The notes beneath the pieces are model-generated. The model had not been told where the DNA came from. It did no database searches and saw only the letters and a program-made list of their open reading frames with translations. Below are positions 7,692 through 12,464 of a DNA stretch of 12,464 nt, piece after piece (the stretch's first letter is position 1; every line of letters begins with the position of its first letter). A program made the position numbers and the translations under genes. Source of the stretch: Thermohalobaculum sp035527255 (GTDB lineage Bacteria; Pseudomonadota; Alphaproteobacteria; Rhodobacterales; Rhodobacteraceae); NCBI GenBank assembly GCA_035527255.1, contig DATLAW010000029.1, forward strand, positions 1 through 12,464. The letters are read 5' to 3'.

Positions 7692-7733
7692 TAGCGCAGG
7701 AGCCATGAGTCGGGGATCATGGCTCCTGCGCTA
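7692..7733. terminator. Perfect 17-bp hairpin between convergent genes (terminator or extragenic palindrome)
   Basis: Bases 7692-7708 and 7717-7733 are exact reverse complements around an 8-base loop. It lies between the ends of the rhodanese-ChrB gene and secB, where a bidirectional terminator is expected. There is no T-run on the plus side; the minus side is moderately T-rich after the stem. The arms begin and end in TA, so a remnant of a small TA-duplicating element is a second reading. Confidence 0.6.
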
Positions 7734-7771
7734 GTGCCAAGAAAACCCTTGATGCCAATCGGCCGCTTGCG

Positions 7772-7784
7772 GCGCTCGGAGCGC
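7772..7784. repeat. Small GC-rich hairpin just past the secB stop
   Basis: GCGCT-CGG-AGCGC gives a 5-bp stem. It is 15 bases beyond the end of secB and could help end its transcript. No clear T-run follows directly. Confidence 0.3.
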
Positions 7785-7798
7785 GCGCGCCCGACCGA

Positions 7799-8281
7799 TC
7801 AGTTCAGTGGCTGATCCTTCTGCTCATCACGAAGCTGCGCCAGCTTCTGGCGGTAGAGCGTCGCGAAATCGATGTGATCCAACATCAGCGGCGGATAGCC
7901 ACCGTCGCGGGTAACGTCGGCCATGACGCGCCTGGCAAAGGGCAAAAGCAGGCGCGGGCACTCGATGAACATCATCGGGTGGATATGCGCCTCCGGCACG
8001 TTGGTCATTGAAAAGATGCCGGCGTAGTCAAGCTCGGCAAGAAAGCGAGTGCTCTCGCCACTAATCGCCTTGGCGCTCAACTTCATGTTTACCTGATATC
8101 GGTCGTCACCGATATTCTGGCCGTCGAGATTGACCTGCACACTGATTTCGGGCGTACCTTTGGTCGGAGTCCCCTCAACCGCACCAACATTCTCGAAAGA
8201 CAGATCGCGGACGAAATGCGCCAGGATCTTGACCACTGGGGGCGTGCTGGGCGTGGCGTCCTGAGGTTCGGTGTCAGTCAT
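7799..8281 (-). CDS. secB: Protein-export chaperone SecB
   Basis: Tetrameric cytosolic chaperone that keeps secretory preproteins unfolded and hands them to SecA. The 160-residue product has normal SecB length. Seen: FVRDLSFEN near residue 23, the VQVNLDGQ strand, a central FLAELDYAGIF segment, FIECPRLLLPFAR and the C-terminal GGYPPLMLDHIDFATLY signature. The chosen ATG at 8281 gives MTDTEP; the frame is open upstream to 8365, but the extra 28 residues have no family support. GGAG at 8295-8292 lies 10 bases upstream. It is convergent with the rhodanese-ChrB gene and runs in the same direction as fxsA, 129 bases downstream of it. The secB-fxsA-Tim44 neighbourhood is common in alphaproteobacteria. 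Confidence 0.97.
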   Translation of the reverse strand: MTDTEPQDATPSTPPVVKILAHFVRDLSFENVGAVEGTPTKGTPEISVQVNLDGQNIGDDRYQVNMKLSAKAISGESTRFLAELDYAGIFSMTNVPEAHIHPMMFIECPRLLLPFARRVMADVTRDGGYPPLMLDHIDFATLYRQKLAQLRDEQKDQPLN

Positions 8282-8410
8282 CGAGCAGTCTCTCCTGTCA
8301 GCTATGCCGCCCGGCGCAATAGCGCAGGCGCAAATGGGCGTCCGAATGAGCGCCTGAATGGGCACCCCGAGTAACAGATCGTTGCAGCGCCCGCAATCGG
8401 CGAGCGCCTA

Positions 8411-8962
8411 TCATGGGTCGCGCTTCTTAGCCGGCGCCAAGGGCGAGCCAGGGTCACCGCGGCTTGGGCCCGGCCCGGGCTCTCCGTCGCCCTGGCCGCC
8501 GCCCAAGCCATCACCCGGGTCGACCACCTCGTACTCGCCATCAACTGTTCCGGGCCCCATATCGGGCCGAGTTGCCGCTCGATCAAAGCCGACCCCGGCA
8601 CTGCCCGCCGCATGAACCACCATCCGGCTCCGGGCAAAGCGGATCACCGCCGTCCGCACCGGCGGCGTCAACAGCAACAGTCCGACCGTGTCGGTGAAAA
8701 ACCCCGGCGTGAGCAGCAAAACACCGGCCACCAGGATCATTGCACCATGGGCAAGAGTAGCGCTGGGATCTTCGCCCGCAGCCAGCCGACGCTGCAATTC
8801 ACTCAACGTCGCCAGCCCCTGAGTCCGCAGTAGCGCGGCGCCGATGGCGGCAGTCAGAATGACAACCCCAATCGTCAGTGGCAGGCCCAGCCTGCCGCCG
8901 ACCTCGATGAACAGCGCGATCTCGATGATCGGCACGGCGACCAGCAATAAAAAGATAAGCAT
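8411..8962 (-). CDS. fxsA: FxsA family membrane protein
   Basis: Inner-membrane protein named after E. coli FxsA, which lowers exclusion of phage T7 by F plasmid; its normal job is not known. The 183-residue product starts at the ATG at 8962 (MLIFLLLVAVPIIEIALFIEV), which puts the first membrane helix at the N-terminus as in homologues; the frame is open upstream to 9028 without support. Further hydrophobic segments follow at about residues 27-47 and 72-95, with the family stretch LLLTPGFFTDTVGLLLLTPPVR. The last 50 or so residues are a Gly/Pro/Asp-rich, probably disordered tail. Divergent from the Tim44-like gene, with 195 bases between them. Confidence 0.92.
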   Translation of the reverse strand: MLIFLLLVAVPIIEIALFIEVGGRLGLPLTIGVVILTAAIGAALLRTQGLATLSELQRRLAAGEDPSATLAHGAMILVAGVLLLTPGFFTDTVGLLLLTPPVRTAVIRFARSRMVVHAAGSAGVGFDRAATRPDMGPGTVDGEYEVVDPGDGLGGGQGDGEPGPGPSRGDPGSPLAPAKKRDP

Positions 8963-9157
8963 ATTACGCCTTTTCCAACTTCTCGTCCGGCTGCGGGTCA
9001 AGCGCGGCCAACCAATGCGGCCAGCCAATGTCGTGACCCAATTTCACCGGGCCAATAGACTTGCGCTATCGGCACCCTTACATAAGGGGCTGAGGCGAGA
9101 CATGCCAGCGGCCCGATCCGGCCGAATGGCCAAGACCAATACGGAAGGGCACTGTCG
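8963..9157. promoter_or_regulatory. Divergent control region between fxsA and the Tim44-like gene
   Basis: The two genes must have their promoters here. A palindrome CCCTTA-CA-TAAGGG spans 9075-9088, with TTGCGC upstream at 9061-9066; this could be part of the rightward promoter or an operator, but spacing and hexamers are not convincing. No gene is supported inside. Confidence 0.4.
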
Positions 9158-9817
9158 ATGAGCACGCAGATGATCGAGCTTCTAATCCTGTTCGCGATTG
9201 CGGCCTTCGTGCTGTTCCGGCTAAAGTCGGTCATCGGCACGCGCACTGGATTTGAGGCGCCGCCTGACTACCTGAACCGTGACCGCGCCGCCAAGGCCGC
9301 CGACGCCGATCGCGCCGAGGACGAGGCTCCGGATGATGTTGGCCTCGGCCATCCGATTCCGGAAAGCGCCAAGGCCGCTCTGGCGGCGATGCGCAAGGCC
9401 GAGCCGGACTTTTCGCTCGGCGTATTCCTCGTCGGTGCGCGCGGCGCTTACGAAATGATCCTGATGGCCTACGAGTCGGGCGACCGCGAAACGCTTAGCG
9501 GTCTGCTCGACGTCGATGTCTACAAGGCCTTCGAATCGGTCATCGCAGAGCGCGCCGCGGCCGGGCTGAATGTTGACAGCCGCTTCATCGGCGTGCGCGA
9601 CCTGCGGCTCGAGAATGCAACCTTCGACGCCGCCACCAGCGAGGCCGACCTGACGCTTCGCTTTGTCGGCGAACTGATTACTTCGGTGCATGATTCCGAA
9701 GGACGGGTGGTCGAGGGCGATCCGAACGAAGTCCGCCGCCAGACCGATGTTTGGACCTTTTCACGCCGCATGGGCGCGCGCGACCCGAACTGGCGGCTTT
9801 CGGCTACCGGTGAATAG
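9158..9817 (+). CDS. Tim44/TimA domain-containing membrane-anchored protein
   Basis: 219 residues: an N-terminal hydrophobic helix (about residues 6-20), the short family motif RTGFEAPP (about 29-36), a charged Ala/Asp/Glu linker, then a soluble Tim44-like domain (about 70-215) with FLVGARGAYEMILMAYESGD, RFIGVRDLRLENA and the closing VWTFSRRMGARDPNWRLSATGE. Known: bacterial Tim44 homologues (TimA) are widespread in alphaproteobacteria, and are inner-membrane proteins related to the mitochondrial import motor subunit. Their cellular role is not settled. The chosen ATG at 9158 is the only start that keeps the anchor. It is followed after 18 bases by the Smr gene, probably in one transcript. Confidence 0.93.
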   Translation: MSTQMIELLILFAIAAFVLFRLKSVIGTRTGFEAPPDYLNRDRAAKAADADRAEDEAPDDVGLGHPIPESAKAALAAMRKAEPDFSLGVFLVGARGAYEMILMAYESGDRETLSGLLDVDVYKAFESVIAERAAAGLNVDSRFIGVRDLRLENATFDAATSEADLTLRFVGELITSVHDSEGRVVEGDPNEVRRQTDVWTFSRRMGARDPNWRLSATGE

Positions 9818-9835
9818 TCGCCGAGTAACCGGAAG

Positions 9836-10561
9836 GTGACCGAAAAGACGTTGAAACCCCCCCGCCCCGGCGGATCGCGCAGCCGGGCCAGACGCGGTAT
9901 CGGGCCTGATGACCGGGCGCTTTGGCGTCATGTGACCCGTGACGCGACGCCGCTCGATCCGGCGCTCCGCGCAACTGGCGACGCGCCTCCGGACCCGGCA
10001 CCGGTCAAGGCGGGACCCAGGCGAGCACTGCCCCAGGCGGCCGTGCCACCGCCAACCAAGGCCGCGGCCGCGCGCCCAGCCGTCTCCCCACCCGTTGCCC
10101 CTTCTGTTGCCGCGCGGTCCCTGCGCCCGACAGGGTCTGGCAGGAAACCGGCGATCGGCATCGATCTCGCTGACCGGGCCGTGGCCCCGGTCGGGCGAAC
10201 CCAAGCCGGACTTGACGGTCGCCTTACCGAGCGGCTCCGGCAGGGCGAGCGGGCGCCCGACGGTCGCATCGACCTCCACGGCATGACCGCCGAACGTGCC
10301 CACCGGGCCCTCGATCGCTATATTGGAATGGCCCTCGCCCGCGGTGAGCGGCTGGTTCTGATCATCACCGGCAAGGGCGGCAAGGCACGCCACGCAGACG
10401 ACGCCGCCTTCATGCGCGCCGACCAGGGGGTGCTGCGCCAACAAGCCCCGAACTGGCTTCGCAACGGTCCTCATGCCGCGCACATCGTTGGCATCTACCA
10501 GGCCCATCCGCGCCACGGCGGGGCCGGCGCGTTCTATGTTTACCTGAAAAAACCACGGTGA
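9836..10561 (+). CDS. Smr domain-containing protein
   Basis: 241 residues from a GTG start. The C-terminal Smr domain (about 143-239) shows IDLHGMTAERAHRAL, the TGKG loop at 178-181 and HGGAGAFYVYLKK at the end, the usual order for MutS2-type small MutS-related nuclease domains. The first 140 residues are a basic, Pro/Ala-rich, probably disordered stretch apart from a short conserved-looking DDRALWRHVTRDATPL (25-40). Known: stand-alone Smr proteins in proteobacteria can be endonucleases acting on DNA or RNA; the role of this type is not known. The start is uncertain because GGAAGG runs directly into the GTG; a TTG at 9851 is another option. It lies 18 bases after the Tim44-like gene. Confidence 0.9.
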   Translation: MTEKTLKPPRPGGSRSRARRGIGPDDRALWRHVTRDATPLDPALRATGDAPPDPAPVKAGPRRALPQAAVPPPTKAAAARPAVSPPVAPSVAARSLRPTGSGRKPAIGIDLADRAVAPVGRTQAGLDGRLTERLRQGERAPDGRIDLHGMTAERAHRALDRYIGMALARGERLVLIITGKGGKARHADDAAFMRADQGVLRQQAPNWLRNGPHAAHIVGIYQAHPRHGGAGAFYVYLKKPR

Positions 10562-10631
10562 GCGGAGCGGCAACGCGCAAGACCGGCACATCCGGGATTC
10601 CATCCGAACATCGAACCCGGTAGAGAGCCGC

Positions 10632-11222
10632 ATGCTCAGTTTTTGCGCCGCCGTTTTATTCCTGATCGCGACCCCTGGCCCTGGCGTCTTGTCGACCGCC
10701 GGGGTCGGCTCGGGCTTTGGCTTTCGGGCCGGGCTGGCCTATGTTGGCGGGCTCTGGCTCGGCAACAACCTCGTCGGGCTGGCGGTGATCTCCGGCATCG
10801 CGGCGGCGCTGTTCGCGGCGCCTTACCTGCGCAGCGTTCTGGTCTACGCCTCCGCCGCCTATCTGCTGTATCTCGCCGCCCGGATTGCGTTTGCCGGCAG
10901 CCGCATCGCCTTTATCGAGGCGCGCCGCGCGCCGGGCTTCCTCAACGGCCTGGCGCTGCAGGCGATCAATCCGAAAGCCTATGCCGTCAACACCGCCTTC
11001 TTTTCCGGCTTTGCCTTCTGGCCCGACAGCCTGGCCATCGAGACGGCGTTGAAGCTCGTGATCATCAACGCCATCTGGATTCCAATCCACTTCGCCTGGC
11101 TCGCCGCCGGTGTGACGCTGCGCCGCCTCGATCTGCCGCCTCGGGTGCAGTCCGCCATCAACATTGCCATGGCGCTATCGATGCTGGCGGTCGTGGCGCT
11201 GGCGGCGCTGACGCCGCACTGA
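10632..11222 (+). CDS. LysE/RhtB family amino acid exporter
   Basis: Integral membrane protein of 196 residues with about six hydrophobic segments, typical of the LysE/RhtB superfamily that exports amino acids or related small molecules. Seen: an N-terminal helix ending in ATPGPGVL, close to the family PGP motif, GFGFRAGLAYVGGLWLGN, then AYLLYLAARIAF and the family-typical GLALQAINPKAYAVNTAFFSGF. The substrate cannot be told from the sequence. The start is the ATG at 10632 with a GAGAG-type ribosome binding site about 5 bases upstream; 70 bases separate it from the Smr gene. It runs convergently into the YaiI-like gene with only 18 bases between. Confidence 0.92.
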   Translation: MLSFCAAVLFLIATPGPGVLSTAGVGSGFGFRAGLAYVGGLWLGNNLVGLAVISGIAAALFAAPYLRSVLVYASAAYLLYLAARIAFAGSRIAFIEARRAPGFLNGLALQAINPKAYAVNTAFFSGFAFWPDSLAIETALKLVIINAIWIPIHFAWLAAGVTLRRLDLPPRVQSAINIAMALSMLAVVALAALTPH

Positions 11223-11240
11223 TTGGTTTGGCTGGGCCGG

Positions 11241-11696
11241 TCACGCTCGCCCCGCTGCCCGCATCATCCGCTCCAGCGCCTCGAGAAAACGCGAGCGGTC
11301 GGCCTTGCCGAACATCTTGCCCCCGCCGCCGATCCCCAGCGGGTTGGCGGCGCGCAGGTCGGCCATCAGGTCGCGCATTGCCAGCGCGTTGCCGATATTG
11401 GCCTGGGTGAACGCCTCGCCGTTATGCTTGAGGGCCGCGCCGCCGGCCTCGATGCAGCGCGCCGCCAGCGGGATGTCGCCGGTGACGCAGATATCGCCCG
11501 GCCCGATCCGCTCGGCGATCCACATGTCGGCGGCGTCCGGCCCGTCGGGCACGATTACCGTCTCGACCAGCGGGTGCGGGTTCGGCCGGATGCCGCCGTT
11601 CGAGACCACATAAACCGCCACCCCATGGCGCTCGGCGACCCGCAGCGCCTCGTCCTTCACCGGGCAGGCGTCGGCGTCGATGTATAGCTTGGTCAT
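11241..11696 (-). CDS. YaiI/YqxD family protein (UPF0178, DUF188)
   Basis: 151 residues, full length for the family. Seen: the N-terminal LYIDADACPVKDE (residues 4-16), a VSNGGIRPNPH segment, the acidic VIVPDGPDAADMWIAE, then ICVTGDIPLAARCIEAGG and the C-terminal DRSRFLEALE. The acidic residues in these places resemble a PIN-like nuclease fold; catalytic activity has not been shown to my knowledge. The start is the ATG at 11696 (MTKLYIDAD), with AGGAGTT about 8 bases upstream. The frame stays open far upstream to 12341, but that part is antisense to the cupin gene and is an accident of GC-rich composition. It is divergent from the cupin lipoprotein gene. Confidence 0.93.
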   Translation of the reverse strand: MTKLYIDADACPVKDEALRVAERHGVAVYVVSNGGIRPNPHPLVETVIVPDGPDAADMWIAERIGPGDICVTGDIPLAARCIEAGGAALKHNGEAFTQANIGNALAMRDLMADLRAANPLGIGGGGKMFGKADRSRFLEALERMMRAAGRA

Positions 11697-11810
11697 CCGG
11701 GCGAACTCCTGATTGTTGGCGATGACATAGCGGCCCCGGCCCGGCGCGGTAAAGCATTCCCTTGCCGCCATCACGGCGCTAATCTTGGCGCCCGAGCAAC
11801 GGAGCCGCCG
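11697..11810. promoter_or_regulatory. Divergent intergenic region between the YaiI-like and cupin genes
   Basis: These 114 bases must hold the promoters and ribosome binding sites for two divergent genes. I see no convincing -35/-10 pair, palindrome or repeat here. Confidence 0.3.
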
Positions 11811-12251
11811 ATGAACCTGACAATCCCACGCCTCGCCGCCGCCCTGATGCTGATCGCCGCCGGGTGCAGCCAGCCTGCCCCGCCAACCGCACCCAAGGCC
11901 TCGGCCACGCCGGTGCTGTCGACGTCGGAGACGATCCTTGGCCAGCCCTTCGACTATCCCGCTGCGGACGCCCATGTCACCGCCGTGATCGTCACCCTGC
12001 CGCCCGGCGCCTCGACCGGGCTGCATCGCCACGATGTGCCGCTGTTCGGCTATATGCTGGAGGGCGAGCTGACGGTGGCCTACTTTGATGCCGCCGACAG
12101 CGTGACCGAGCACACCTACCTGCCGGACGACGCGCTGATGGAGGCGATCGGCACCCCGCATGACGGCCGCAACACCGGCACCGGAGCCGTCCGCATCCTC
12201 GCCGTTTTCATCGGCGCCGACGGCATCCCGAACACCGTGAAGGAGGAGTAG
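11811..12251 (+). CDS. Cupin-domain lipoprotein
   Basis: 146 residues. The N-terminus is a lipoprotein signal: a short charged start, a hydrophobic run and the lipobox LIAAGC with Cys19 as the lipidated residue; Ser at +2 would favour the outer membrane by the E. coli rule. A Pro/Ala linker follows, then a small beta-barrel cupin domain (about residues 45-140): GLHRHDVPLFGYMLEGELTV carries His72, His74 and Glu85, and TPHDGRNTG carries His117, which together look like a metal-binding set. The enzymatic or binding role is not known; small periplasmic cupins of this kind are usually annotated only as cupin-domain proteins. The start is the ATG at 11811, with GGAG 8 bases upstream (11801-11804). 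No operon partner is seen. Confidence 0.88.
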   Translation: MNLTIPRLAAALMLIAAGCSQPAPPTAPKASATPVLSTSETILGQPFDYPAADAHVTAVIVTLPPGASTGLHRHDVPLFGYMLEGELTVAYFDAADSVTEHTYLPDDALMEAIGTPHDGRNTGTGAVRILAVFIGADGIPNTVKEE

Positions 12252-12302
12252 GGCCGGGTTTTTGGCCCCCGCCGCCCGCCGGAGCAACCGGAGCCGGCGG
12301 GC
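12251..12302. terminator. GC-rich hairpins after the cupin gene
   Basis: GGGCC (12251-12255) pairs with GGCCC (12264-12268) around a loop containing five Ts. Next GCCCGCCGG (12274-12282) pairs perfectly with CCGGCGGGC (12294-12302) around an 11-base loop. No T-run follows the second stem, so these may be a factor-assisted terminator or simple GC-rich palindromes. Confidence 0.45.
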
Positions 12303-12326
12303 CGGCGGGAACGGGTGCGCGAGGGG

Positions 12327-12356
12327 GTTGCAAGCTTGCAACGGTGCTTAAAGCAC
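12327..12356. repeat. Two adjacent palindromes next to the transposase fragment
   Basis: GTTGCAAGCTTGCAAC (12327-12342) is a perfect 16-bp palindrome. GTGCTT-A-AAGCAC (12344-12356) follows at once. They lie 8 bases before the transposase stop, where an insertion sequence would end, so they may mark the element's end or its target. The element boundary is not fixed; TA at 12349-12350 is one candidate for a target duplication. Confidence 0.45.
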
Positions 12357-12363
12357 TTCGAGA

Positions 12364-12464
12364 TTACGTTGGAGCATAACCGGCCGCCTTCAGGTAATTC
12401 CAGCACTCTTGAGCAGTGAACAGATTACAAATGTCACCGATGGCGTTCATGAGCTGATCGAATG
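12364..12464 (-). mobile_element. 3' end of a probable IS630-family transposase (partial, enters from the right edge)
   Basis: Reading leftward from the window edge, one frame encodes 32 residues ending in a TAA at 12366-12364. The peptide includes ICNLFTAQECWNYLKAAGY and ends in APT. The pattern LFTAQECWNYLKAAGYA followed by the stop is, as I remember it, the usual C-terminus of IS630-family DDE transposases in alphaproteobacteria. Known: IS630 elements insert at TA and their ends lie shortly beyond the transposase stop. Whether the element is intact cannot be seen. Too short for a certain family call. Confidence 0.7.

Noticed and set aside
9761..10633. A 290-codon minus-strand frame opposite the Smr gene
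   Set aside because: Low-complexity Gly/Arg translation without motif; the plus strand carries a clear Smr domain.
11697..12341. Upstream extension of the YaiI-like frame
   Set aside because: It is antisense to the cupin lipoprotein gene and has no family similarity; GC-rich DNA often leaves such frames open.

Overview
The window looks like a piece of the main chromosome of a GC-rich alphaproteobacterium, most likely in or near Rhodospirillales/Acetobacteraceae. The taxonomy is an inference from gene order and protein style. It is dominated by conserved housekeeping genes in a classic alphaproteobacterial order and holds no phage, CRISPR array or obvious defence island.

Left arm (1-2540, minus strand): hemE (uroporphyrinogen decarboxylase), hemJ (protoporphyrinogen oxidase) and rho (terminator factor, cut by the left edge) read leftward as a probable operon. 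hemE and hemJ overlap.

Centre-left (2541-3047): a gap of about 500 bases between hemE and the divergent PPDK-regulatory-protein gene has no credible gene. It holds a perfect DnaA box, an 8/9 box, several weaker ones, an AT-rich stretch with a 17-base palindrome and a near-match to an IHF site. It lies where Caulobacter and its relatives have their replication origin (between hemE and the RP001-type gene), so I call it the chromosomal oriC.

Rightward operon (3048-6699): the PPDK/PEP-synthase regulatory protein, Maf nucleotide pyrophosphatase, aroE, coaE and dnaQ follow with start/stop overlaps of 4, 4, 4 and 8 bases. They are therefore almost certainly co-transcribed and translationally coupled. 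A separate gene with its own strong ribosome binding site then encodes a rhodanese domain joined to a ChrB-type chromate-resistance domain (6854-7669).

Centre-right (7670-10561): a perfect 17-bp hairpin separates the rhodanese-ChrB gene from convergent secB. secB and fxsA read leftward; a Tim44/TimA-like membrane protein gene and an Smr-domain gene read rightward. In many alphaproteobacteria mltA sits between the last two; here there are only 18 bases.

Right arm (10562-12464): a LysE/RhtB exporter, a convergent YaiI/UPF0178 protein and a small cupin lipoprotein form a more accessory segment. It is followed by GC-rich hairpins and palindromes. The minus-strand 3' end of what appears to be an IS630-family transposase enters from the right edge.

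The most notable items are the replication origin with its palindromes, the rhodanese-ChrB fusion without a visible chrA, the missing mltA, the long intergenic hairpin and the transposase fragment. I did not find evidence of a wholly new multi-gene system.
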